Shown here in pieces: positions 26,036 through 34,862 of a DNA stretch of 64,000 bases (positions are counted from its first letter, which is position 1; every line of letters starts with the position of its first letter). The stretch covers positions 1,054,001 through 1,118,000 of the forward strand of contig NZ_CP145605.1 in the NCBI RefSeq assembly GCF_036884255.1, read 5' to 3'. This stretch comes from Paenibacillus tundrae (GTDB lineage Bacteria; Bacillota; Bacilli; Paenibacillales; Paenibacillaceae). The notes beneath the pieces were generated by a model. It made no database searches. It was not told the origin of the DNA and saw nothing but the letters and a program-made list of their open reading frames with translations. A program made the translations under genes and the position numbers.

Positions 26036-27418
26036 ATGGAAAGAATATTTGAAGTCGGTTGGATTCAGCGTAGTGGGGCACAGCTCATATGGGTGATTCT
26101 AGCTGTGTTGGTATTGCAAATACTGCTCTCCATTCGAAATCGTATGTCAAAAGGCAGTTATACGGACGAGGAAATCGAACAGGCTGATCCACTATTTCTT
26201 GCTTATGTGTTCAATAAAGGTAAAATGCGGCTACGGGACACCCTTGCTTCATTATTTGCTCTGACCCGTTCAGGGATATTATCTCTCCGCGTTATACCAA
26301 CCAAAGGACGCTATCAAGATGATCAATATGCGCCTAATGTGACGTTGGAATTTCAGAAGACGAAGCAGATCGGTCAGATCATGCCGGACGAAAGTGAATT
26401 AATCCAATGGTTTATTGGCGAGCATGGTTTTGGAGCACAGAAGTTCCGTCTAGACACGTTAGCTGGTCCCAGCTCACAGGAAAGTAAAAGTGCCGAGAAC
26501 TTGTATTATTACCGTGAGAGAGAGAAGCTGGATAGCAAAAGGTTACGGCAGTGGGTGGCACAGATTCGTGAATCAAGAGGATGGGAAGGCATCGTTCGAA
26601 CGCCATTATTACTTCGATTACTGGTAGGGCTTCTTTACCCGGTTCTCTTTATACTCGTTGCTGCATTAGGTCAAATGGATGGGTTAGGTATAATTGATAT
26701 TTTAGGATTAAGCCTAGCACTGCTGTTATGGCTATTGAGTTGGAGGCGTGTGTATGTACGTTGGGTGTTCCAGCTTGCGGTATTTAGTTTATTCATGACG
26801 ACTGTATTGATGGAGGGCGTTGAATTTGCATTTCGATCCGAGGTGCTGACCGCAATCATAATCATGTTATTCGTTCGTTTGTTCCTTCCAGGACGAGAGA
26901 TTGCACCTATGGCTCGTGAATGGTCAAGATCACTGCACCGCTGGCGTAGGAAGTATAAAAAAGGGATACCTACAGAACGGCTCGGAGAAGCAGCGGAGTC
27001 GCTGGAACGAGTGTTGCAGACCGCTCTTGTACTACGAATTGGCTCACGTTGTAGCCGAAAAACGGATTGGACTCACCTCCAGAATCAATTCGAACCGGAG
27101 ATTAGACAGATGCTACAGAAGGAGCAGAAGAAATCATCCAGGGCGGCGGTATCTAAGAACATATCGGCAACGCCTTTGCTCCTGCTGGTTCTATCTCTCC
27201 GGGGCGAATATCGCCCATTGTTTGCTGCCGAATATCCATACGAACGTCTGAACTACAAGGTTGGTGTATTCGAACATGGTACCCAAAAAAGAAATAGAAA
27301 AGCTAACTATCACAAAACGAGTGGTGCAAGCAGCAGTGGTACCTATACATCTTCATATGATAACGATAGCTCGTATAGCTCAGGGAGCGACAGTGATTCG
27401 GGTGGAGGCGGCGATTAG
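26036..27418 (+). CDS. Membrane protein resembling the C-terminal half of DUF2207 proteins
   Basis: 460 residues. One N-terminal membrane helix (15-35), a cytoplasmic region containing PLFLAYVFNKGKMRLRDTLASLFALTRSGILSLRV, which resembles the winged-helix-like part of DUF2207 proteins, then three or four helices (about 195-290), a second soluble region and a Ser/Tyr/Asp-rich tail ending SGGGGD. The extracellular N-terminal beta domain and signal peptide usual in DUF2207 proteins are missing, so it is a shortened member. GGAGGAGG precedes the ATG. Function unknown. Confidence 0.65.
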   Translation: MERIFEVGWIQRSGAQLIWVILAVLVLQILLSIRNRMSKGSYTDEEIEQADPLFLAYVFNKGKMRLRDTLASLFALTRSGILSLRVIPTKGRYQDDQYAPNVTLEFQKTKQIGQIMPDESELIQWFIGEHGFGAQKFRLDTLAGPSSQESKSAENLYYYREREKLDSKRLRQWVAQIRESRGWEGIVRTPLLLRLLVGLLYPVLFILVAALGQMDGLGIIDILGLSLALLLWLLSWRRVYVRWVFQLAVFSLFMTTVLMEGVEFAFRSEVLTAIIIMLFVRLFLPGREIAPMAREWSRSLHRWRRKYKKGIPTERLGEAAESLERVLQTALVLRIGSRCSRKTDWTHLQNQFEPEIRQMLQKEQKKSSRAAVSKNISATPLLLLVLSLRGEYRPLFAAEYPYERLNYKVGVFEHGTQKRNRKANYHKTSGASSSGTYTSSYDNDSSYSSGSDSDSGGGGD

Positions 27419-27541
27419 TCTCCGCGCTTCGTGCATTTATAGCATAATGGATTCTCCTGTAAAGTGATTTATTCCATAATAGTATAAATGTAACATATAT
27501 TATAATGTGGAAATGGATATTTCATCTGTTGAAGGGGGAAG

Positions 27542-27628
27542 ATGGGGGATGAGCTTCTGAATCACTTCCATGAACCCAAAGAAATTCTTCAATATGTTGA
27601 GAATGAAAAAGACCAAGAGAAAGAGTGA
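27542..27628 (+). pseudogene. Possible second remnant of the thioredoxin-like lipoprotein
   Basis: A 28-codon reading frame with GGGGGAAG ahead of it. Its product HEPKEILQYVENEK resembles the extreme C-terminus of the intact lipoprotein (TTPDEIVQYFEGK) encoded 60 bases further on. Probably leftover from tandem duplication. The match is short, so the call is tentative. Confidence 0.35.
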
Positions 27629-27688
27629 GATGCAGACCCTAGTTGATAAGTCGGGAGTTTCATTGCTTTCCAAGAGAGGATATGTAAT

Positions 27689-28069
27689 ATGAAAAAATGG
27701 TTTGTACTCGTTGTAGCGTTAATGCTTCTAATCTCCGGTTGTGGTCAGAATGATAAAGAGAAGGCCATCGATTATTTGGTGAATGGTCAAACGAATGATG
27801 TCTCGGTGATCGTGTTCTCCAACCAAGATTCTGATCGCGAATTTGTCGAGGGTTTGCTGAAGAAAATACAAGATATTAATACAAGCGTAAGGGCAGACAA
27901 ACCGATTCAGCATATTAACTTCTATGATGTTAGTGTGGAGCAGAAGTTTGATTATGAGAAAATATTTGATCTCAATACCTATCCGGTCATACTTGTATTT
28001 GAGAAAAATGAAATCGTGTTGAAGGCAACGACCCCTGATGAAATTGTTCAGTACTTTGAGGGGAAATAA
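27689..28069 (+). CDS. Small thioredoxin-like lipoprotein
   Basis: 126 residues. Signal peptide with lipobox LISGC (Cys 18). The remainder has the order of a thioredoxin fold: a strand SVIVFSNQDSDREFV where CxxC would normally sit, but with no cysteines, then IQHINFYDVSV, and a cis-Pro-like segment in FDLNTYPVILVFEKNEIV. A redox role is therefore unlikely and a structural or binding role more plausible. Related fragments lie at 22288-22470 and 27542-27628. AGAGGATA precedes the start. Anchored outside the membrane. Confidence 0.75.
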   Translation: MKKWFVLVVALMLLISGCGQNDKEKAIDYLVNGQTNDVSVIVFSNQDSDREFVEGLLKKIQDINTSVRADKPIQHINFYDVSVEQKFDYEKIFDLNTYPVILVFEKNEIVLKATTPDEIVQYFEGK

Positions 28070-28137
28070 GAAGGTAAGAACTTACGTGAGTTACTGCTCG
28101 TTCAGTAAGTATCCAATCAAATACGAAGCTGTAAAGC

Positions 28138-28193
28138 CAATAAGCCGTATAACCACTCGCTAGATGATAGCTGGTGTGTTAACGGCTCTTTTT
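28138..28193. terminator. Terminator between convergent genes
   Basis: AGCCGT..AACCAC pairs imperfectly with GTGTTAACGGCT, followed by T7 on the plus strand. It ends the lipoprotein transcript and may also serve the convergent RHH regulator gene. Confidence 0.65.
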
Positions 28194-28199
28194 TTGCTA

Positions 28200-28598
28200 T
28201 TATGCCTTACCTTCCTCATGCAACTGGCGCAAAAATTTCTTGATGTTCTCGGGAGCGCGGATAATCCCGTAGATTTTCACTTTACCAAATGCAGCTTGGG
28301 CTAATTCTAGCGATACATCCTTCGAAACAATTAAGCCACCAATGACTTTGATACTAAGCTTGGCACCGTTCCGCAAAACGTCTTCCAATCGTTCGCGATC
28401 AAAATCCATAATTCCCATCACATAATAGTACTCTTCTCTGAACTGCTTCAGATCTGCTGCATGACTATCCAATTGGTTACGAATTGCTATGCGGATCAGA
28501 TCGGTACGATTCGTATAATACCCTTGGTCTACCAGCAGGTCGATCTGCCCCAAGTCAACAGGCCCGAGGTTAATGCTGACTTTCTCTAAGTCTGCCAT
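28200..28598 (-). CDS. Ribbon-helix-helix (CopG/NikR-like) transcriptional regulator
   Basis: 132 residues. The N-terminal 45 residues give a ribbon-helix-helix domain: KVSINLGPVDLGQIDLLVDQGYYTNRTDLIRIAIRNQL, with the usual strand, two helices and a G-x-Y/S-N-R turn. The C-terminal ~85 residues are an unknown domain without the His/Cys set of NikR. It is divergent from the ABC exporter gene at 28873, whose 274-base upstream region is a plausible operator location. GGAGA lies before the ATG. Confidence 0.8.
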   Translation of the reverse strand: MADLEKVSINLGPVDLGQIDLLVDQGYYTNRTDLIRIAIRNQLDSHAADLKQFREEYYYVMGIMDFDRERLEDVLRNGAKLSIKVIGGLIVSKDVSLELAQAAFGKVKIYGIIRAPENIKKFLRQLHEEGKA

Positions 28599-28872
28599 TC
28601 TATCATCTCCATTAAGAGAACGCTGTATTCTCCAAGATTTGGCGGCTCTCTTTGTTATGTGTGCATGTACATCTTATGTGTATTAATTAAGTCATCGTCC
28701 TCTTCATATTCATTGAATTTAGCCGTGTTGTCAAGGAAAGGTGAAATAATGCATATTGAAATATTTGGAATTGTGTAATAATATATACTCCGATGAGATT
28801 CCCCTTGGATTCCAAATGGAATCTATATGGATTCTCGACTAGTTATAATCCAAAATGAGAAAGGTGGATCAT

Positions 28873-30639
28873 ATGAAACCAAAACACACGATTTGGCGTT
28901 TAATGAGTTATTCTCTACAGTACAAGAGTAGTTACGTTATCCTATTTTTCACGATGATTCTGGGTATAGGATTGGATCTGGGGATGGCTTGGTATCTGAA
29001 CCAAGTAACGAATGCAGCCATTGCGGAAGGTCAGGTTTTATGGAAGTCTCTTGCCTTAATCGGGGTCATTATTCTTCTGCTCAATGTGATTAACAGCTAT
29101 GTCGATACATACTTCAAAACCAGAGTATCCTCCAAGATCCGTAACCGTATTCGTCTGGATACATTGAAAAAATTACTTCGTTTGCCTGAATCACACTATA
29201 ACGAGAATCATTCAGGTGAGTTGCTGAGCCGTATGACCAGTGATAACCAAGCCATTGGCCGTGCATGCACAGATACGATTATAGATCTCGTTCGCAGTCC
29301 GTTACTTGCCATCTTAGCTTTTGTCTATCTGTTAACGATCCAGTGGCAACTAGCCTTAATCTGTGTAATCATCGGTCCCATGACCGTACTAATCGGTGCA
29401 TTATATGGGAAATCCCTCAGGAGAAATTCACAGGAACTCCAGACCGGTGTCGGGAAAATGACATCTCTTCTGCAGGAGATTTTCGGCTCAAGTATTGTAT
29501 TCAAAACCTTCGGTTTAGAGAAAAAATTGTTCGGCAGATTCCATAAGAGCAGTGAGGACATCAGTCGCTTGGAGGTTGAAGGCGGGCGTATTCATGCTTC
29601 GCTGTCCGCTACAGCCATCGCGGTAGGACATTTTTCTTTTATTATTACATTCGTTATGGGCGCTCTCTTTGTGTCGAATGGCTCAATGACGATTGGCGGA
29701 TTAATCGCATTTATCCAGCTTCTGAATCACCTGACTTGGCCGTTCACAGGCATGGCTTCACTCTGGGGAGATTTACAACAAGCCCTTGGAGCCGCAGATC
29801 GTATTTTCAAATTAATGGATCAAAAGCATGAGTATACAGAGTTGCCTGAGCAGACGATTAATCAGCAGCCTGCATATTTGGAGGTAGATCATCTCACATT
29901 TGCCTATAATCCGAGTCATCCCGTATTACATCAGATTTCATTCGCTGTGCAGCCAGGACAGGTGACTGCAATTGTAGGCTCTAGTGGCGGAGGAAAGTCG
30001 ACGATCTTTAAGTTGTTATTAGGGCTATTCCAGCAAAATGAAGGGCAGATTCGAATCAATCATACGGATACGCAGTCAATGAAACTGGAGGAATTGCGAA
30101 GTTACTTTGCTCTCGTGCCTCAGGATAACATCCTATACAGTGGCACGGTTCGCGAGAATATTGCGAATGGCAATCTGAATGCCACGGAGGACGAGATTAG
30201 GTCAGCGGCACAGGATGCCAATGCGCTTGATTTTATCTTGGAACTACCAGATGGATTCGAGACAGACATCGGTGAGGGGGGAACCTTTTTATCAGGAGGA
30301 CAGAAACAGAGAATTGCGATCGCCAGGGCACTACTTCGGAATGCTCCAATCCTTCTATTAGATGAAGCAACGGCTGCTCTGGATCGGAAGTCGGAAAGCT
30401 TAATACAGGAGGCATTGGAGAGATTAATGGTAGGGCGCACCACAATCATCATTGCTCATCGGTTGTCCACGATTCAGAATGCAGATGAAATTATCGTATT
30501 AGATCAGGGAAGAATTGTGGATCGTGGCAGTCATGAGCAGCTTCTGGCGGCTGGAGGGTTGTACCAGCAGTTAGTTCACAAAGGCAATCAGACAGATGTC
30601 ATCGTGGATCCTAACGTGGGTGGAGTGAGTAACGCATAA
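28873..30639 (+). CDS. ABC exporter, fused membrane and ATPase domains (BmrA/MsbA-like half transporter)
   Basis: 588 residues from the ATG at 28873, preferred over 28855 because GAAAGGTGG sits 6 bases ahead of it. Six membrane helices lie in the first ~310 residues, with the coupling-loop features SHYNENHSGELLSRMTSD. The ATPase carries Walker A GSSGGGKST, Q-loop PQDNILYSG, signature LSGGQKQR, Walker B ILLLDEATAALD and H-loop IAHRLST, all intact. It would work as a homodimer exporting lipophilic compounds or a peptide. The divergent RHH regulator could control it. Confidence 0.93.
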   Translation: MKPKHTIWRLMSYSLQYKSSYVILFFTMILGIGLDLGMAWYLNQVTNAAIAEGQVLWKSLALIGVIILLLNVINSYVDTYFKTRVSSKIRNRIRLDTLKKLLRLPESHYNENHSGELLSRMTSDNQAIGRACTDTIIDLVRSPLLAILAFVYLLTIQWQLALICVIIGPMTVLIGALYGKSLRRNSQELQTGVGKMTSLLQEIFGSSIVFKTFGLEKKLFGRFHKSSEDISRLEVEGGRIHASLSATAIAVGHFSFIITFVMGALFVSNGSMTIGGLIAFIQLLNHLTWPFTGMASLWGDLQQALGAADRIFKLMDQKHEYTELPEQTINQQPAYLEVDHLTFAYNPSHPVLHQISFAVQPGQVTAIVGSSGGGKSTIFKLLLGLFQQNEGQIRINHTDTQSMKLEELRSYFALVPQDNILYSGTVRENIANGNLNATEDEIRSAAQDANALDFILELPDGFETDIGEGGTFLSGGQKQRIAIARALLRNAPILLLDEATAALDRKSESLIQEALERLMVGRTTIIIAHRLSTIQNADEIIVLDQGRIVDRGSHEQLLAAGGLYQQLVHKGNQTDVIVDPNVGGVSNA

Positions 30640-30718
30640 GATGCATAGTGACCGATACGGAAGGAAATGGTAGGATGATGCTATATGAACTTCGGATATC
30701 AGGGAGGCAATCTAGCAG

Positions 30719-31462
30719 ATGAGTGAACTGAAACTACACGATGATACATTGAGAGAAATTATAACGAAGGCGAAGGACTTTTTCAAAGCAGAGATTGTGC
30801 CTAGTCATCAAAAGAATACGGAGAAACTTCGGAGATTAAAGGAATTTAATCTGAATCCTTTTCTAGATAAGTATAAGGCAAGCTTTCTAACAGGGAAGGA
30901 TGACCCGGTGAGTATCGCAAGAGCCTTAGTGTATCCTCGTGTGTTGGGGACATCCATTAATACTATTTTTGGAGATCGGCTTCAGAAGTTCTGTAGTGAA
31001 GTGCTGGAAGGATTCGCATCGACTACATCGGGCATCGATATTGAATTCATAGATAAAGTGGATGGACGGAAGAAATACTGTCAGATCAAAGCCGGACCCA
31101 ATACGATCAATAAAGATGATATTGAGACGATCAAAGGTCATTTCAAAGCCGTTAAGAACCTTGCTCGAACGAATAAATTGAGTGTAGGTACAGAGGATTT
31201 AATCGTTGGTGTATTCTACGGTACTCGGGAGGATCTCAGTAATCATTACAAAGTTATTGATGCTGAATATCCGGTCATTATTGGGGAGGAATTCTGGTAT
31301 CGGTTAACGGGTGAAGTGGATTTCTATCAGAGAATTACCGATGCTATAGGGGATGTCGCTTCTGAAGTCGATAGCTCTGAATTAATAGAAGATGTGATTC
31401 GCTCCTTGGCGAAGGAGATTGAAGAGACATTGAAACCGAAGAAAGTTTTAACTGAGATTTAA
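30719..31462 (+). CDS. Type II restriction endonuclease, PmeII/Eco47II-like
   Basis: 247 residues. The central part resembles the PmeII/Eco47II endonuclease family: ARALVYPRVLGTSINTIFG, SGIDIEFID and KKYCQIKAGPNTINKDD. Those segments contain a PD-(D/E)XK-like set with D107, Q122 and K124, where Gln takes the place of the usual Glu; known type II enzymes have such variants. It is convergent with a cytosine-5 methyltransferase, as expected for a restriction-modification pair. Relatives cut GGNCC-like sites, but specificity here is not shown. An AGGGAGG-type ribosome binding site precedes the start. Confidence 0.82.
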   Translation: MSELKLHDDTLREIITKAKDFFKAEIVPSHQKNTEKLRRLKEFNLNPFLDKYKASFLTGKDDPVSIARALVYPRVLGTSINTIFGDRLQKFCSEVLEGFASTTSGIDIEFIDKVDGRKKYCQIKAGPNTINKDDIETIKGHFKAVKNLARTNKLSVGTEDLIVGVFYGTREDLSNHYKVIDAEYPVIIGEEFWYRLTGEVDFYQRITDAIGDVASEVDSSELIEDVIRSLAKEIEETLKPKKVLTEI

Positions 31463-31638
31463 GTAGACTTTATGTGGAATTAAATTCCAATTTAACTAGT
31501 GGAAGATAAACGTGCTGATTGCTATCTATACGATGTGTTAAACGAAATATTGAGTGGAACGAGTTTTCTTGCGGCAGCAGTCGTTTTTGGAAAAAAAGAT
31601 TAAAGTGGGGAGCCTAGTCCTCCTTCATGTATACCAAA

Positions 31639-31684
31639 AGGGGATGTCCCATAAGTCATGAATATGACGAGAGACATCCCCCTT
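31639..31684. terminator. Hairpin between restriction endonuclease and methyltransferase genes
   Basis: Outer stem AAGGGGATGTC/GACATCCCCCTT (31639-31649 with 31673-31684) and an inner five-bp stem GTCAT/ATGAC. No T-run on the plus strand. Probably a structural or bidirectional termination element. Confidence 0.5.
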
Positions 31685-31708
31685 AGTATTGTGTTGGTGT
31701 AATGAACC

Positions 31709-31912
31709 TGACACACGCTATTCGCTCCTATTTTCCCGGATCTGAGACCTAACGAATCGCAGAGGCGTTATTTCGCCGATTCAGTCGATTTTTTAGGTTT
31801 CTACACCGTTTTGTGACGAAATAGCATTACTGAGGTTCGTTAAATTTTGCATACATAGTTAATCTACTGTTTAAGATGCGTTAGGTTCGTTAGCGCTAGG
31901 AGCGAAAAGGAA
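31709..31912. repeat. MITE-like intergenic element built of nested inverted repeats
   Basis: About 200 non-coding bases. The outer arms contain TTCGCTCCTA (about 31721) and TAGGAGCGAA (about 31897); inner arms CCTAACGAATCGCAGAGGCG and the GTTCGTTA-containing segments at 31834 and 31883 also pair, as do TTATTTCG and CGAAATA. It fills the rest of the gap between the convergent restriction genes and resembles intergenic palindromic elements rather than a gene. Confidence 0.55.
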
Positions 31913-31959
31913 TTTCTTTCGAAAAGAGCCCCTCTGAAAAGAACTCCTCTATGATGTAC

Positions 31960-33306
31960 TTAGTTCATCTGATTCAATACATTAACAATGGACAAGCCTA
32001 CTGCCTTCGCCATGTTCACTGGAACGGCATTACCGATCTGTTTGTAAGCATTGTTCATGGAACAATCGAACACCCAGTCATCAGGGAAGCTTTGGATTCT
32101 AGCATATTCTCTAACGTTGAATGGTCTAGTTTCGTCAGGATGACAGCGCTCCGTCTGTTTCTGAGCTGGGGAACACGTTAGCGTGAGTGAAGGCTCATCC
32201 CAAGATAGTCTGCGAGCCATGCCTGTTCTGCCTCCGCCGGAGTAATAACTTTTGCCCATATACTGCATCGCGATGTTATCAGGTAGATCTCTCCAGTATC
32301 CACCAGGAGGCACGAGATCAAGCACTGTGCGTTTGGATTCGGGGTACTTTGCACCTTCGGATTCAGGAACGTTCTGCAGCACATCTTTCAAGGTTAATTG
32401 GTAACCGTAAGGCTGAGGAAGTTCATATTTCAGATCATATTGTTCAACGAGATCATTCCGAATACCGATCATGACAATGCGTTCTCTTTTTTGAGCGACA
32501 TCATAATCCAGCGCCCGTAAGACTTTCCATGTCACGGTGTAGCCGATCTCGGAGAATACTTTGAGCATAAGCGCGAACGTTCTGCCTTCATCATGACTAA
32601 TGAGTCCTCTTACATTTTCCGCTAAGAAGGTCTTCGGCAGAAGCTGCTTAAGGAGCTGAGCATAATAATAGAACATCGTACCGCGTGCATCGGATAAGCC
32701 CATTTTCTTACCTGCATAACTGAACGCCTGACAAGGGTAGCCTCCAGATAACAGATCGAGTTCTCCGATCCCAATGTCTTTTACAAAATTCTTAATTCCT
32801 TGCTCTGTAACCTCGATAATATCCTTCTCGATGACGTTCCAATCAGGTCGATTCTTTCTCAGCGTCTTACAGGCGTATTTATCGAACTCCACGAGTCCTT
32901 TGGATTCAAAACCTGCCTGTTCCAGCCCTAGTGCAAGCCCGCCGGCACCTGCGAATAGTTCGATGGCAGAGTATTTTCTGTTAGCGGTGATGTTATGAAT
33001 ATCAATGAAGTCTTGACCCTCAAAGTCATCCACATTCACTTCTAAATCCTCATCATGGGACTGTTCCACTAGCGTATCCGCTTCAAAGGGGAATTCAATC
33101 TGTTCGGACATTAGAATCTCTTCGAGTTCCACGTCCAAAACTTCACATAAACGCATCGCGTTCGTTTTAATCGGGTTAAAGTTCGGCGAAAGCAGCATCG
33201 ACAGCTGATTCTTGCTGATACCTAACTGATCGGCTAATTCTTTCTGCGTGCTAATGCCGTGTTTATTCATATGTTGTCTTACTTTTTCTTTGCTGAGTGT
33301 ATACAA
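31960..33306 (-). CDS. DNA (cytosine-5) methyltransferase with N-terminal HTH control domain
   Basis: 448 residues from a TTG at 33306, chosen because GGAGG lies 8 bases upstream; longer in-frame versions run through the operator palindrome. Residues 1-65 form an XRE-type helix-turn-helix (KELADQLGISKNQLSMLL). The methyltransferase follows: SAM motif I AIELFAGAGGLALGLEQAGF, catalytic motif IV GYPCQAFSYAGKK (Cys192), motif VI FLAENVRGL, motif VIII QKRERIVMIGIR and motifs IX-X near the end (RIQSFPDDW; QIGNAVPVNMAKAV). It protects DNA from the convergent endonuclease. Fused HTH domains in such enzymes repress their own promoter. Confidence 0.93.
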   Translation of the reverse strand: MYTLSKEKVRQHMNKHGISTQKELADQLGISKNQLSMLLSPNFNPIKTNAMRLCEVLDVELEEILMSEQIEFPFEADTLVEQSHDEDLEVNVDDFEGQDFIDIHNITANRKYSAIELFAGAGGLALGLEQAGFESKGLVEFDKYACKTLRKNRPDWNVIEKDIIEVTEQGIKNFVKDIGIGELDLLSGGYPCQAFSYAGKKMGLSDARGTMFYYYAQLLKQLLPKTFLAENVRGLISHDEGRTFALMLKVFSEIGYTVTWKVLRALDYDVAQKRERIVMIGIRNDLVEQYDLKYELPQPYGYQLTLKDVLQNVPESEGAKYPESKRTVLDLVPPGGYWRDLPDNIAMQYMGKSYYSGGGRTGMARRLSWDEPSLTLTCSPAQKQTERCHPDETRPFNVREYARIQSFPDDWVFDCSMNNAYKQIGNAVPVNMAKAVGLSIVNVLNQMN

Positions 33307-33309
33307 TCG

Positions 33310-33357
33310 ATAACCCTCCAATAGAGTTAAAAAAATATTTAACTTTAATAGGGTTAT
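33310..33357. promoter_or_regulatory. Putative operator for methyltransferase autoregulation
   Basis: Imperfect palindrome with arms of about 20 bases: ATAACCCTCCAATAGAGTTA (33310-33329) and the complement of TTTAACTTTAATAGGGTTAT (33338-33357). It covers the ribosome binding site and the region just upstream of the TTG start, a fitting place for the methyltransferase's own HTH domain to bind. Confidence 0.6.
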
Positions 33358-33410
33358 TATATTGGAGCGAATCGGGATAGTCAATGAAATGCTAGAACAT
33401 TCGTTTGGTT

Positions 33411-33625
33411 GTTCAACTTAGAAACTTAGGTCAACAGATAAGATTTACACGGGTCACTCCGATGACAGAATAACCTTCAGATCGCTGTTACCCCCAGATT
33501 TCTTTGATTCCCTTTTACAAAGGGTGAAATCCGGGGATAAAGGCGACCGCTCCGCTTCTTCCGGTTATTTCTGTCCTCTCCGTTAACGTGTAAATGTTAG
33601 GGTTGAACAGATTTGTAAGTTGAAC
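33411..33625. repeat. MITE-like palindromic element, copy 1
   Basis: Outer ends GTTCAACTTA (33411) and TAAGTTGAAC (to 33625) are inverted; inner arms TTTACACG (33444) and CGTGTAAA (to 33594) and further arms (GACAGAATAACC and GGTTATTTCTGTC; ATCGCTGTTACCCCC and GGGGATAAAGGCGA) are also inverted, so the whole could fold into one long hairpin. No coding potential. Confidence 0.8.
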
Positions 33626-33642
33626 TGGGTGGGAGGAGGGAA

Positions 33643-33824
33643 TTACACGGGTCACTCCGAGAACAGAACAACTTCCAGATCGCTGTTATCCCCGGATTTC
33701 TTTGAATCCCTTTGTCAAAGGGGGAAATCCCGGGATAAAGGCGACAGCTTCGCTTCTTCTGGTTATTTCTGTCCTCTCCGTTAACGTGTAAATGTTAAGG
33801 GTTGAACAGAATTTGAAGTTGAAC
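33643..33824. repeat. MITE-like palindromic element, copy 2 (tandem)
   Basis: Near-identical to 33444-33625 over about 180 bases at a 199-base interval, with scattered substitutions and one- or two-base indels; both arms are present, but the left outer end is replaced by a G-rich spacer. A tandem or nested duplication. Confidence 0.8.
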
Positions 33825-33879
33825 TGGAGGTGGGGAGAAGATGAGGGGCTTGTAAGGGAGCAACAGGGCAAAGTATCTA

Positions 33880-34284
33880 TCAGTGTACTCTCTTACTAAA
33901 GATTGTTTTATTTTCGGATATTATTTTTCCGCCTGTAGCAAACTCCAGCAGACCAATCAGCAAGAACACAATTAAGAAGTACCATAATTTAGAGAAATCG
34001 GGGATGAATGCGAGTAAGGATTGAATCACAACAAAGAGACTATCTGCCATGAGACAGATGCCAAAAGCTACGCCTACTTGTGCACGTTTTCCCATCATGA
34101 ATAGAGCCCCAGTTAACACTGTTGCTGCGGCAAGAATGACTGAGGGAAGGTGCCATAATGTGCTTAATTGCTGATTATACAAGATGAAGTAATCATCCGT
34201 AATGAAATGCATTAGGTCATTATATCCTCTACTAACCACCAAGATCATGACAATAATTTTTGCGAAGAGCCAATCATTTTTCAT
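33880..34284 (-). CDS. Small four-helix membrane protein of unknown function
   Basis: 134 residues from the ATG at 34284, which has AGAGGT 8 bases upstream. Four hydrophobic stretches at about 8-25, 45-65, 70-95 and 100-122, and a basic C-terminus ending in KTIFSKRVH. No family recognised; no neighbours in an operon. Confidence 0.6.
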   Translation of the reverse strand: MKNDWLFAKIIVMILVVSRGYNDLMHFITDDYFILYNQQLSTLWHLPSVILAAATVLTGALFMMGKRAQVGVAFGICLMADSLFVVIQSLLAFIPDFSKLWYFLIVFLLIGLLEFATGGKIISENKTIFSKRVH

Positions 34285-34484
34285 AGGTATGTACCTCTGC
34301 ATTAGTTATAATGTTGAGCTGTCTATTGTATCTAATGGACTTCAATCAGCGTAACATATGGTGTACAGAGAAACTACCGTTATCCATACATTTTGTTAAA
34401 ATAATACATATGAACTAGAGGATTTATAATTCTACTTTGTCAGGTGTTAAGCATTAGGATGAGTGTCTGGTGGAGAGGCATGGA

Positions 34485-34862
34485 TCAACCCTCAGGAACA
34501 GACTTGTACAACGTATACGTGCCTCCCTCATCGGAATAGACAAACTCAGGTTGTTCGATAGAACGATATATTTGGGTACCTGTGGGCAACACAGAAGCTG
34601 CTCCTGACTGGAAGTTTTTGTTCTTCTCATAATTGTGAGAAATACTTCCATAGGGTGCGGTATTTACAGAGTTAAATTGTTCTTCATTAATTTTTTCGAC
34701 TTTCTTATACAGGATCGACTCCAATATAAATATGTCGCTGTTCTGATCCTCTTTCATTATTGTTCGAGCCATTTCTTGAGTAGCGCTGGTCTCTGATGTA
34801 CAGCCGGTGATACTTAATAGAGTGAGAGATAAGATGAGAAAATAAAATATTCTAATTAGCAT
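34485..34862 (-). CDS. Small lipoprotein of unknown function
   Basis: 125 residues. Signal peptide with lipobox SITGC (Cys 21) preceded by a hydrophobic core; AGGAGG lies upstream. The mature part is hydrophilic, has a single cysteine and shows no motif I recognise. Surface-anchored by inference. Confidence 0.65.
   Translation of the reverse strand: MLIRIFYFLILSLTLLSITGCTSETSATQEMARTIMKEDQNSDIFILESILYKKVEKINEEQFNSVNTAPYGSISHNYEKNKNFQSGAASVLPTGTQIYRSIEQPEFVYSDEGGTYTLYKSVPEG

Noticed and set aside
33411..33824. Two similar 150-base blocks considered as CRISPR repeats or attachment sites
   Set aside because: Each block is a long palindrome, only two copies exist, and no integrase or cas gene is nearby; a MITE-like element fits better.
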